Shown here: positions 9,678-16,838 of the stretch, piece by piece
How positions within the stretch are numbered: the stretch's first letter is position 1
How the letters are laid out: each line of letters starts with the position of its first letter
From: Nocardioides litoris
Lineage (GTDB): Bacteria; Actinomycetota; Actinomycetes; Propionibacteriales; Nocardioidaceae
Reading direction: 5' to 3'
NCBI RefSeq assembly: GCF_006346315.1
Contig: NZ_VDMR01000001.1
Coordinates: 1,240,001 to 1,304,000 of the forward strand
DNA length: 64,000 bases
The notes under the pieces: model-generated
The model's input: only the letters and a program-made list of their open reading frames with translations
What the model was told of the DNA's origin: nothing
Databases searched by the model: none
Program-made: the position numbers and the translations under genes

Positions 9678-9929
9678 TCAGGCGAGGGCCGCGACCTTCT
9701 CCTTGACCTGGGCCAGGGAGGGGTTGGTCTGCGAGGTGCCGTCGGAGTAGACCAGGGTCGGCACGGTCTGGTTGCCGCCGTTGGCCGACTCGACGATCTG
9801 CACCGCGTCGGGCTGCTGCTCGATGTCGACGATGTCGTAGGCGATGCCCTCGTGGTCGAGCTGGCTCTTCAGCCGATGGCAGTAGCCGCACCACGGCGTG
9901 GTGTACATCGTGAAGCTCGCGTCGCTCAT
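9678..9929 (-). CDS. mrx1: Mycoredoxin (glutaredoxin-like, CGYC active site)
   Basis: An 83-residue glutaredoxin-fold protein. TTPWCGYCHRLK is the CxxC redox site near residue 14, and the TVPTLVY cis-proline segment with GTSQTNP completes the thioredoxin fold. In actinobacteria such proteins reduce mycothiol mixed disulfides. Location supports this: the M. tuberculosis mycoredoxin Rv3198A sits next to uvrD2, as here. It is divergent from uvrD2 with about 90 bp between the starts, and convergent with nudC. Confidence 0.92.
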   Translation of the reverse strand: MSDASFTMYTTPWCGYCHRLKSQLDHEGIAYDIVDIEQQPDAVQIVESANGGNQTVPTLVYSDGTSQTNPSLAQVKEKVAALA

Positions 9930-10017
9930 GTCAGGAGTGTCCCCTCCGGCGTCTAGGGTCGGACCGTCCGGTCCCCGGCACTCGATCCAACCACCGGCAG
10001 AGGAGTTCTGTTCCGCG

Positions 10018-12060
10018 ATGCCCGCCCCTGACCTGCTCGCCGCGCTCGACCCCGAGCAACGTCAGGTGGCCGAGACGCTGCGCGGTCCGGTGCGGGTCCT
10101 GGCCGGTGCCGGGACCGGCAAGACCCGGGCGATCACGCACCGCATCGCGCACGGGGTGGCCACGGGGGTCTACGCGCCGACGGAGGTCCTCGCGGTCACC
10201 TTCACCACCCGCGCGGCCGGCGAGATGCGCGGGCGCCTGCGCTCGCTGGGCGCGCCGACGGTGCAGGCCCGCACCTTCCACTCCGCCGCCCTGCGCCAGC
10301 TGCGCTACTTCTGGCCCCACGTCCACGGCACCGAGCTGCCGACGCTGACGGAGTCCAAGATCCCGCTGGTCGTCGGGGCCGCACGCAGCCTGCGGGTCCG
10401 CTCCGACCAGGCGATGCTGCGCGACCTCGCCTCGGAGATCGAGTGGGCCAAGGTCAGCAACGTCCGCCCCGAGCAGTACGCCGAGGTGGCGCAGGCGCGC
10501 GGCCGGTCGGTCGCCTCCCTCGACGGCGAGCTGGTGGGCCGGTTGATCGCGGCCTACGAGGACGTCAAGCGCGAGCAGGGCCGCATGGACATGGAGGACG
10601 TCCTGCTGCTGACCGCCGGCCTGCTCGCCGACGACGAGCGGGTGGCGGCCCAGGTGCGCCGGCAGTACAAGTGGTTCGTCGTCGACGAGTTCCAGGACGT
10701 CTCGCCGCTGCAGTCGGCGCTGCTCGACCTCTGGCTGGGCGGCCGCGACGAGATCTGCGTGGTGGGCGACCCGGCCCAGACCATCTACTCCTTCGCCGGG
10801 GCCGACGCGACCTACCTGCGCGACTTCCCGGCCAAGCACCCGCGCACCACCTCGATCGAGCTGGTCCGCAACTACCGCTCGACCCCGCAGGTCGTCACCG
10901 CGGCCAACACCCTGCTCGCCGGCACCGGGTCGGCCGGCGTCGAGCTGCGCGCCCAGCGGCCCGGGGGAGCGGCGGTCTCCTACGCCGGCCACCCCGACGA
11001 GGTCGCCGAGGCCGGCGCCGTGGCCCGCGAGGTCGCCCGCCAGCGCGGCACCGGTCGTCCGCTGGCCGAGATGGCGGTGCTGTTCCGCATCAACGCCCAG
11101 TCCGAGGCCTACGAGCAGGCCCTCACCGACGCCGGCATCCCCTACGTCATCCGGGGCGCCGCGCGCTTCTTCGAGCGGCCCGAGGTCCGCGAGGCCGTCA
11201 CCCGGCTGCGCGGCGCCGCCCGCGGCGGGGCGGCCCCGGCCGACGACGACACCTGGGTCGACCTGGTGCGCGACACGCTGGCCGGCATGGGCTGGCGGCC
11301 CGACCCGCCCGAGGCCCGCGGCCAGACCCGTGACCGCTGGGAGTCCTGGCAGGCCCTGGTCAGCCAGGCCGAGACCTTCGCGGAGGGCGCGCCCGGGTCC
11401 GACCTCGGGGCGTTCGTCGACGACCTCGACCGACGCGCGTCCGAGCAGCACGCCCCGGTCGCCGAGGGCGTCACGCTGGCCACCTTCCACGCCGCCAAGG
11501 GCCTGGAGTGGGACTCGGTGTTCCTCGTCGGGCTCCAGGACGGCACCCTCCCGATCACCTACGCCCAGACGCCCCAGGCCGTCGAGGAGGAGCGACGACT
11601 GCTCTACGTCGGCATGACCCGGGCCCGCCTCGACCTCGCCCTGTCGTGGGCCCAGGCCCGCAACCCCGGCCAGGCGGCCCGCCGCAAGCCGTCGCGGTTC
11701 CTCGACCCGCTCCTGCCCGACGCCGACAAGCCGCCCGCGCGGCGCAGCACCCGCGGTGTGCGCACCTGCGTCGAGTGCGGCAAGCCCCTGGCCGGCGAGA
11801 AGGGCAAGCGCCGCTGCGCCGAGTGCCCGGCGCCCTACGACGAGGCCCTCTTCGAGCGCCTGCGCACCTGGCGACTGGAGCGCTCGCGCGAGGAGGAGAT
11901 CGCGCCGTTCATGGTCTTCAGCAACGCCACCCTCGAGGAGCTCGCCGAGCGCCGGCCGCAGTCGCGGCACGCCCTGAAGTCGATCAGCGGGGTGGGGCCG
12001 GGCAAGCTCGACAAGTACGGCGACGACCTGCTCTCGCTGGTCGCCGAGCAGCCCGCCTGA
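10018..12060 (+). CDS. uvrD2: ATP-dependent DNA helicase UvrD2 with tetracysteine motif and HRDC domain
   Basis: An SF1 DNA helicase of 680 residues. Walker A AGAGTGKT (Lys35), VVDEFQDVSPLQ, GDPAQTIYSFAGAD, FHAAKGLEWDSVFLVG and YVGMTRARLDLAL are the motor motifs. A zinc-type tetracysteine (C584, C587, C600, C603) links the motor to a C-terminal HRDC domain ending in SISGVGPGKLDKYGDDLL; this motor-tetracysteine-HRDC order is the signature of mycobacterial UvrD2. ATG 10018 is preferred over the upstream in-frame GTG at 9898 because an AGAGGAG ribosome site lies 12 nt before it and because homology starts here. A TAGGGT element at 9954-9959 may be its -10 box, giving a leader of about 50 nt. Confidence 0.95.
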   Translation: MPAPDLLAALDPEQRQVAETLRGPVRVLAGAGTGKTRAITHRIAHGVATGVYAPTEVLAVTFTTRAAGEMRGRLRSLGAPTVQARTFHSAALRQLRYFWPHVHGTELPTLTESKIPLVVGAARSLRVRSDQAMLRDLASEIEWAKVSNVRPEQYAEVAQARGRSVASLDGELVGRLIAAYEDVKREQGRMDMEDVLLLTAGLLADDERVAAQVRRQYKWFVVDEFQDVSPLQSALLDLWLGGRDEICVVGDPAQTIYSFAGADATYLRDFPAKHPRTTSIELVRNYRSTPQVVTAANTLLAGTGSAGVELRAQRPGGAAVSYAGHPDEVAEAGAVAREVARQRGTGRPLAEMAVLFRINAQSEAYEQALTDAGIPYVIRGAARFFERPEVREAVTRLRGAARGGAAPADDDTWVDLVRDTLAGMGWRPDPPEARGQTRDRWESWQALVSQAETFAEGAPGSDLGAFVDDLDRRASEQHAPVAEGVTLATFHAAKGLEWDSVFLVGLQDGTLPITYAQTPQAVEEERRLLYVGMTRARLDLALSWAQARNPGQAARRKPSRFLDPLLPDADKPPARRSTRGVRTCVECGKPLAGEKGKRRCAECPAPYDEALFERLRTWRLERSREEEIAPFMVFSNATLEELAERRPQSRHALKSISGVGPGKLDKYGDDLLSLVAEQPA

Positions 12061-12091
12061 CGGGTCCCGCGAGGAATTCCGAGACAAAGTC

Positions 12092-12131
12092 ATAAAATAG
12101 TTTGCTCCTTACACCGGAGACGCCGTAGCGT
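12092..12131 (+). promoter_or_regulatory. whiB7 promoter with AT-rich WhiB7 contact site
   Basis: A -35 TTGCTC (12102-12107) and a -10 TAGCGT (12126-12131) are separated by 18 bp. Directly upstream is ATAAAATA (12092-12099), a strikingly AT-rich tract for this genome, ending 2 bp before the -35. That is the arrangement described for WhiB7-autoactivated promoters, where the AT-hook of WhiB7 binds an AT-rich patch just upstream of the -35 in complex with the principal sigma factor. The start of transcription is expected near 12138. Confidence 0.8.
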
Positions 12132-12204
12132 TCCCGTTACAGCAACCCGCGCACCAGGGCACTGACAACGCCCGCGCCAGAGTCCGCCCCAGGAGGTGAC
12201 CCCC

Positions 12205-12498
12205 ATGGAGAACACCACGATGACGACGCCGTTCGCGCCGTTCGCCGACCTTGCCCTGTCCTACGACAGCTGCGTCCGCGAGCGCTTCGCGTCCGAGTTC
12301 GGCATGCCCAGGGGCGCCGCCTTCCGTGGCGACCTCGTCGGTCGTGCGGCGTGGATCCCGGGCACCGGTCTGTCCATCGAGACGCCGGCCACCGGCACCA
12401 CCTCGCGCGAGCGCCAGGGCACCGCTGTCAAGGGACACGTGGCTCTCGCCGCCGTCGCCATCCCGGGTACCCCTGCCTGGAGTCCGCCTCTCTGTTGA
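12205..12498 (+). CDS. Leader open reading frame (uORF) of whiB7
   Basis: An ATG at 12205 follows a near-perfect Shine-Dalgarno AGGAGGTGA (12191-12199) with 5-nt spacing, the strongest ribosome site in the window. The frame encodes 97 residues (starts MENTTMTTPFAPF) and stops at 12496-12498, only 26 nt before the stem of an intrinsic terminator. Published work on mycobacterial whiB7 and Streptomyces wblC describes translation of an upstream ORF controlling transcription through the leader. This uORF is longer than most and its peptide resembles nothing I recognise, so I read it as a sensor of ribosome stalling rather than a functional protein; that is inference. Confidence 0.65.
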   Translation: MENTTMTTPFAPFADLALSYDSCVRERFASEFGMPRGAAFRGDLVGRAAWIPGTGLSIETPATGTTSRERQGTAVKGHVALAAVAIPGTPAWSPPLC

Positions 12499-12524
12499 CA
12501 CACATCAGCAGAGCAGCAGCCTCC

Positions 12525-12567
12525 AGGCCGCGGAACCCGACACCCGGGATCCGCGGCCTTTCTGTTT
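12525..12567 (+). terminator. Intrinsic terminator (attenuator) in the whiB7 leader
   Basis: AGGCCGCGG (12525-12533) pairs perfectly with CCGCGGCCT (12551-12559); CCC/GGG pairing inside can extend the stem, and TTCTGTTT follows (12560-12567). It lies between the uORF stop and the whiB7 start codon, so it would stop transcription unless an alternative fold forms. This is one of only two hairpins in the window with a clear T-tract. Confidence 0.85.
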
Positions 12568-12667
12568 CCCCTGCAGTTCTCCACCGCTCAGGAAGCAAGC
12601 AATGGACAGCAACACCAGCACCACCAGCACCACCCATCCCGCGATCACAGACGAAAGAGGTGACACC

Positions 12668-13003
12668 ATGACGACCACCACCCTCGAGCGCACCGACGGC
12701 ACGCTCGTCGAGTTCGTGGCCCCCTCGGGCCTCGGGCACCTCCACGACGAGGCCGACAAGGTCGACGAGTCCCTGCTGCCCTGCCGGGTCAACGACCCCG
12801 AGCTCTGGTTCGCCGAGCTCCCGGCCGACGTGGAGTTCGCCAAGGCTCTCTGCCAGGCCTGCCCGGTCCGGCAGCTGTGCCTCGGCGGCGCCGTCGAGCG
12901 GCGCGAGCCGTGGGGCGTGTGGGGCGGTGAGCTGTTCCTCCAGGGAACGGTCATCCCACGCAAGCGGCCCCGGGGTCGGCCCCGCAAGGACGCCGTCGCA
13001 TGA
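12668..13003 (+). CDS. whiB7: WhiB7 transcriptional regulator (Fe-S, AT-hook)
   Basis: A 111-residue WhiB-family protein that, with the principal sigma factor, activates intrinsic antibiotic-resistance genes. Cys39, Cys62, Cys65 and Cys71 (CQACPVRQLC) bind the 4Fe-4S cluster; EPWGVWGGE (80-88) is the sigma-binding turn; RPRGRPRK (100-107) is the AT-hook that distinguishes WhiB7 from other WhiB proteins. ATG 12668 follows an AGAGGTG ribosome site and gives the standard length. The gene lies downstream of a 530-nt leader with uORF and terminator and next to uvrD2, as in mycobacteria. It overlaps the next small gene by 4 nt. Confidence 0.96.
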   Translation: MTTTTLERTDGTLVEFVAPSGLGHLHDEADKVDESLLPCRVNDPELWFAELPADVEFAKALCQACPVRQLCLGGAVERREPWGVWGGELFLQGTVIPRKRPRGRPRKDAVA

Positions 13004-13224
13004 GCGCCGGCGCCACCCTCACCACCACCCAGACCACCGACTCGAAGCGGAGCACCACCATGAACACCATGCACGAAGCCCTCGCGCGCGCCCAGATGGA
13101 CGCGCGCCTGGGAGAGGCGCAGCAGATGCGGCGCGGCCACCAGATGGCCCGTGCCCGGCGCTTGAGCCGCAAGGCCGAGCGCGCAGCGCAGCAGGCTCGT
13201 CTCGCCCTCGCCCGCGCTCTGTAG
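13000..13224 (+). CDS. Small basic protein coupled to whiB7
   Basis: The ATG overlaps the whiB7 stop (ATGA), which argues for translational coupling and a real gene. The 74-residue product has a Thr-rich N-terminus followed by a helical, strongly basic half with many Arg and Ala residues (MRRGHQMARARRLSRKAERA). An internal ATG (13060) preceded by CGGAGC could instead give a 54-residue protein beginning MNTMHEALARA. I recognise no family. It could bind nucleic acid or ribosomes, given the regulatory context, but nothing in the sequence proves that. Confidence 0.55.
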   Translation: MSAGATLTTTQTTDSKRSTTMNTMHEALARAQMDARLGEAQQMRRGHQMARARRLSRKAERAAQQARLALARAL

Positions 13225-13301
13225 GACTCCGGGGCCGTCACCTCGGAACACCCATGATCGCGGGTGTCGCACCACCAACTGCACAGGAACCACCAGACCG
13301 G

Positions 13302-13334
13302 GAAGCCGGGTCCGACGTCGTCGGGCCCGGCTTC
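13302..13334 (+). terminator. Terminator hairpin of the whiB7 operon
   Basis: GAAGCCGGGTCCGAC (13302-13316) pairs with GTCGGGCCCGGCTTC (13320-13334), a 15-bp stem with one G-T wobble and a 3-nt loop. It lies 78 nt after the small basic protein and upstream of the leaderless promoter of the next gene. No U-tract follows. Confidence 0.75.
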
Positions 13335-13372
13335 TCCGGTTCCCGGCCCGACACGGGACCTACGCTGGATCC

Positions 13373-13546
13373 ATGACCGAGCCTCCCACCCTGACCTGCG
13401 ACTTCTGCGGCGCCCGGGCCGAGGAGGCGGCGACGCTGACGTGGAGCACCAGCGTCGAGAACGGCCGGCTCCGCCGCTACTGCGACACCTGCTCGCGGCG
13501 GCACCTGCGCTCGATGGAGGGCAAGCTCGACTCCGAGTTCTGGTGA
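13373..13546 (+). CDS. Small zinc-ribbon-like protein
   Basis: A 57-residue protein with two CxxC knuckles (TCDFCGARAEE and RRYCDTCSRRH) 26 residues apart and a short charged C-terminus. This looks like a single treble-clef or zinc-ribbon domain; the function is unknown. The start is supported by a TACGCT -10 element (13361-13366) 6 nt before the ATG, the pattern of a leaderless transcript. It is convergent with the E1-like gene 13578-14360. Confidence 0.75.
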   Translation: MTEPPTLTCDFCGARAEEAATLTWSTSVENGRLRRYCDTCSRRHLRSMEGKLDSEFW

Positions 13547-13577
13547 CCCGGTCCGGAGCAGTCGAGCGGGAACGGGG

Positions 13578-14360
13578 TCAGTAGGGCAGGTCTGTCCAGG
13601 CGCACCCGCAGTGCGGGTGCCGCGGCCACGACCGCACCACCGGGTCCGCGCCCTCGTCGAGGTCGACCGTGCCCGACCACGTCAGGGGGCGCCGCCCGGC
13701 GATGTACGCCGCGGCCTCGCGCGCCGCCCAGGCCAGCGCGAGGTCGAGGACCCCGGGACCCGGCAGCGGCGCGGGTCGGCAGGCCAGCTGCTCGACGACC
13801 AGCGGCCGCCGCGGGTCGTCGACGGCCTCCGCTGCGTCGACGCACCGCAGGCACGCCGTCAGGCCGGGCTCGACCAGCGGGCCGAGGCGCAGCGCGCCCG
13901 GCCGGCCGGGGCCGGCGAGCAGCAGGTGCGGGGTGCCGTCGGCCACCCAGTCGTCGAGCACCGCGCGGGGGACCGGCGCGGCCGAGGCCAGCACGACCAG
14001 GTCGGGGGCCACGCCCGCGACGTCGGGCCCGACGCCGGCGCGCCGCAGCATCGTGTCGAGCCGCCGGATCCCCAGACCTCGGTCGACCAGGCGGACGGTC
14101 GGGGTCGCAGGACCAGCAGCGTCGTCGGGCGCCGGCCCGACGAGCAGCCCCGCGTCGGTCAGGGCCCGCACCAGCCCGGCCCGCGCGGGGTCGTCGACCG
14201 GCAGGCGCACGCCGTGCCGCAGCTCGTCGAGCAGCCCGAGCAGCCGCTCGTCGCGGCGCACGACGACGCGGGCGGGCGGGTCCAGCCCCACCTGCACGTG
14301 GTCGTCGTCGCGGCGCACGACGTGCACGCCGGGGGCCAGCCGGGCGGTCGCTCCACTCAT
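13578..14360 (-). CDS. ThiF/E1-like protein without nucleotide site (TOMM leader-binding type)
   Basis: A 260-residue protein. The N-terminal 85 residues (VVRRDERLLGLLDELRHG and following) resemble the winged-helix peptide-recognition part of TOMM cyclodehydratase partner proteins. The rest is a shortened ThiF/E1 fold with the tetracysteine zinc site (ACLRCVDAAE and HCGCAW), the latter near the C-terminus. There is no GxGxxG loop or other adenylation motif, so it is unlikely to activate a peptide itself. No YcaO or precursor gene is nearby. Homologues occur beside uvrD2/whiB7 in other actinobacteria, so the job is probably housekeeping. ATG 14360 was chosen over 14408; it gives the cleaner N-terminus. 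Confidence 0.65.
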   Translation of the reverse strand: MSGATARLAPGVHVVRRDDDHVQVGLDPPARVVVRRDERLLGLLDELRHGVRLPVDDPARAGLVRALTDAGLLVGPAPDDAAGPATPTVRLVDRGLGIRRLDTMLRRAGVGPDVAGVAPDLVVLASAAPVPRAVLDDWVADGTPHLLLAGPGRPGALRLGPLVEPGLTACLRCVDAAEAVDDPRRPLVVEQLACRPAPLPGPGVLDLALAWAAREAAAYIAGRRPLTWSGTVDLDEGADPVVRSWPRHPHCGCAWTDLPY

Positions 14361-14429
14361 GCCCCGGACCCTGGCACGCCGGGCGCCTGCGGCGCGGGCG
14401 TCGTCCACAGGCCCGGCGGACGGGCCGCC

Positions 14430-14588
14430 TCAGGCCTTGCCGAGCATCCGGTTGAGCTTGGTCCCGCACACGGGGCACACCGCCTTGGCCATGCGCCGCC
14501 CGTTGTCGCCGACCACGACCTCGCCCTGCGTCTCGCGCTTGTCGTTGCACCGCACGCAGTAGAAGTCGCCGCTCCAGGTGTCCGTCAT
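14430..14588 (-). CDS. DUF5679 zinc-ribbon protein
   Basis: A 52-residue protein starting MTDTWSGDFYCVRC. Two CxxC pairs (FYCVRCNDKRE and AVCPVCGTKLNR) frame a short basic middle, and it ends in RMLGKA. This is the complete DUF5679 pattern, a small actinobacterial zinc ribbon without known function that resembles ribosomal or RNA-associated ribbons. It is divergent from the crotonase gene, 63 bp away, and lies 69 bp upstream of the E1-like gene on the same strand. Confidence 0.85.
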   Translation of the reverse strand: MTDTWSGDFYCVRCNDKRETQGEVVVGDNGRRMAKAVCPVCGTKLNRMLGKA

Positions 14589-14651
14589 GGCCGTCTCCTC
14601 CCGCCTCGGGCCGGGCGTCGGCGGTGACGCTACGCCACTACTGTCGTCGCC

Positions 14652-15443
14652 ATGGCCGACCTGACCCACCTCCGTCTCGAGCGACCCGCCGACGGGGTCG
14701 CCCTGCTCGTCCTCGACAACCCCGACCAGCGCAACGCGATGTCGGTGCCGATGACCGAGTCGTGGGTCGCGGCGGTCGGCGAGCTCGCGGCCGACCGGAG
14801 CGTGCGGGCCGTGGTCGTCACGGGGGAGGGCCGCGCGTTCTGCTCCGGCGGCGACACCAGCTGGCTGGCCTCCGAGCCCGGTGCGGGTGTCGACAGCCTC
14901 CGCGACCGGATGCTGCCGTTCTACCGGGCCTGGCTCTCCGTGCGCCGGCTCGAGGTGCCGGTGCTCGCGGCCATCAACGGCGCGGCCATCGGGGCCGGCC
15001 TGTGCCTGCCGCTGGCCTGCGACCTGCGCTTCGCCGCCCGCGGCGCCAAGCTCGGGGTCCCGTTCGTCTCGCTCGGCCTGCACCCCGGCATGGCCGGCAC
15101 CTACCTGCTGCCCGACGTGGTCGGCGAGGCCGCCGCCCGCGACCTCATGCTCACCGGCCGGCTCGTCGACGCCGACGAGGCGCTCGCGCTGGGCCTGGTC
15201 TCCCGGGTGCTCGAGCCGGAGGAGCTGCTCGGTGCCGCGCTCGAGACCGCCTCCGGCATCGCGGCCACGGCCCCGGTCGCGAGCCGGCTGACCACGCTCG
15301 CGCTGCGCCAGCGGCACGCCTCGATCGAGGCGGCGCTGCAGTGGGAGGCACTGGCCCAGCCCGTCACCCTGGCCACCGAGGACCTGCAGGAGGGGATCCG
15401 GGCGGTGCAGGAACGTCGCGCGCCGCGGTTCACCGGTCGCTGA
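14652..15443 (+). CDS. Enoyl-CoA hydratase/isomerase family protein, catalytic glutamates absent
   Basis: A crotonase-fold protein of 263 residues. The oxyanion-hole segments are present (RAFCSGGDTSW and INGAAIGAGLCLPLACD), as is LGLHPGMAGTYLLPDVVG, so it should bind acyl-CoA. At the two positions of the rat hydratase catalytic glutamates (144 in GGCEL, 164 in QPEI) this protein has Cys (in AGLCL) and Phe (in GVPFV). Classical hydration is therefore unlikely; isomerase, hydrolase or another crotonase chemistry is possible. TACTGT (14639-14644) lies 7 nt before the ATG, so the transcript is probably leaderless. No neighbour points to a pathway. Confidence 0.85.
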   Translation: MADLTHLRLERPADGVALLVLDNPDQRNAMSVPMTESWVAAVGELAADRSVRAVVVTGEGRAFCSGGDTSWLASEPGAGVDSLRDRMLPFYRAWLSVRRLEVPVLAAINGAAIGAGLCLPLACDLRFAARGAKLGVPFVSLGLHPGMAGTYLLPDVVGEAAARDLMLTGRLVDADEALALGLVSRVLEPEELLGAALETASGIAATAPVASRLTTLALRQRHASIEAALQWEALAQPVTLATEDLQEGIRAVQERRAPRFTGR

Positions 15444-15606
15444 GCGGGTGACCGGCTGCCCGGTCGGCCCGGCACGACAGGTGGCCCCCGCGCCGCCTCC
15501 CGACACCCGCCTTCCCCTTGCGAGTGTCGCTCGCCGGCCCGAGGGCCATCTGCGCGCAACGCTAGGGACCAGCGGCCCGGCCGGTCAACGTCGCGCCGTC
15601 CCCACC

Positions 15607-15759
15607 TGTGGAGGAGGCTGTGGACAAGGGTGTGCACAACCCGGACAACCGGGGGAGAACCGCGGGGAGAGCCTGTGGAGACCGTGTGGACGACGCGGTG
15701 GGCGACCCGTCGTACGCTGCGCTGACCAGCACCGATGCTCGTCCACCGCCTGTGGAGGG
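15607..15759 (+). other. Cluster of DnaA-box-like 9-mers in the 327-bp gap before the PHP gene
   Basis: Within 153 bp six 9-mers resemble the actinobacterial DnaA box in the orientation TGTGGACAA: 15607 TGTGGAGGA, 15619 TGTGGACAA (perfect), 15631 TGTGCACAA, 15674 TGTGGAGAC, 15685 TGTGGACGA and 15751 TGTGGAGGG. All point the same way. The gap 15444-15770 holds no other gene; its left part (15444-15606) shows nothing I can name. The last copy overlaps the ribosome site of the PHP gene. There is no dnaA or dnaN nearby, so it is not oriC; it could titrate DnaA or control the gene downstream. Confidence 0.45.
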
Positions 15760-15770
15760 AAGAAACTTCC

Positions 15771-16829
15771 GTGACCAGTGGCCCCCATCCCGACCCCGCG
15801 GCGTACGACGCCGGACCGGTCGCCGCGCTGCGCCGCATCGCCTTCCTCCTTGAGCGCCGGCGTGAGGACACCTACAAGGTCAAGGCCTTCCGCGGGGCGG
15901 CCGCCGCGATCCTGCCGCTGCCGGCCGAGGACGTGGCCCGGGCCGTCGAGGACGGCACCCTCACCGACGTGCCCGGTGTCGGCAAGAGCACGGCCAAGGT
16001 CATCGCGGCGGCGGTGCGCGGCGAGCAGCCCGAGCGGCTCGCCGAGCTCGAGCGCACCCACGCCGCGCCCCTGGCCTCGGGCGGGGTGGAGGTGCGGGCC
16101 GCGCTGCGCGGCGACTGCCACTCCCACTCCGACTGGAGCGACGGCGGCTCGCCCATCGAGGAGATGGCGATGACCGCCATCGAGCTCGGGCACGACTACC
16201 TCGTGCTCACCGACCACTCGCCCCGGCTCAAGGTGGCCCGCGGGCTGAGCGCGGAGCGGCTGGCGCGCCAGCTCGAGGTCGTCGACGCGGTCAACGAGCA
16301 CCTCGGCGGCGAGTCCTTCACGCTGCTCAAGGGCATCGAGGTCGACATCCTCGACGACGGCTCGCTGGACCAGACCGAGGAGATGCTGCGCCGCCTCGAC
16401 GTCCGGGTCGCCAGCGTGCACTCCAAGCTGGCCATGGACGCGGCCCCGATGACCCGCCGGATGATCGGCGCGGTCACCAACCCGCTGACCAACGTGCTCG
16501 GCCACTGCACCGGACGCCTGGTCACCGGTGGCCGGGGCACCCGCGCCCAGTCGCAGTTCGACGCCCGGGCGGTCTTCGAGGCCTGCGCGGAGCACGACGT
16601 GGCCGTGGAGATCAACTCCCGGCCCGAGCGCTGCGACCCGCCCGACGAGCTGCTCGCCCTGGCCCGCGACGCCGGCTGCGTGTTCTCGATCGACTCCGAC
16701 GCCCACGCCCCGGGGCAGCTGGACTTCCTGTCGCTGGGCTGCGAGCGGGCCGAGGACGCCGGCATCGACCCGGACCGGATCGTCAACACCTGGCCGAAGG
16801 AGCGGTTGCTGGCCTGGGCCACCCGGTAG
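15771..16829 (+). CDS. Helix-hairpin-helix plus PHP-domain protein (PolX-like without polymerase core)
   Basis: A 352-residue protein. Residues about 15-90 form a PolX-type 8-kDa/HhH segment (TYKVKAFRGAA and DVPGVGKSTAKVI), followed directly by a PHP phosphoesterase domain with its metal motifs: DCHSHSDWSDGG, LVLTDHSPR, GIEVDILDDG, ASVHSKL, LGHCTGR, EINSRPER and IDSDAH. Full PolX proteins (about 570 residues) carry a DNA polymerase beta palm between these parts; here it is absent, so the product is probably a nuclease or phosphatase acting on DNA ends. GTG 15771 is supported by GGAGGGA (15754-15760). The YgjP-like metallopeptidase follows 9 nt after the stop, with its own -10 box. Confidence 0.85.
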   Translation: MTSGPHPDPAAYDAGPVAALRRIAFLLERRREDTYKVKAFRGAAAAILPLPAEDVARAVEDGTLTDVPGVGKSTAKVIAAAVRGEQPERLAELERTHAAPLASGGVEVRAALRGDCHSHSDWSDGGSPIEEMAMTAIELGHDYLVLTDHSPRLKVARGLSAERLARQLEVVDAVNEHLGGESFTLLKGIEVDILDDGSLDQTEEMLRRLDVRVASVHSKLAMDAAPMTRRMIGAVTNPLTNVLGHCTGRLVTGGRGTRAQSQFDARAVFEACAEHDVAVEINSRPERCDPPDELLALARDAGCVFSIDSDAHAPGQLDFLSLGCERAEDAGIDPDRIVNTWPKERLLAWATR

Positions 16830-16838
16830 TTTCCGGGA

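Noticed and set aside
15607..15759. Replication origin
   Set aside because: DnaA-like boxes are present, but there is no dnaA, dnaN, recF, rpmH or AT-rich unwinding region; at most a secondary DnaA-binding site.
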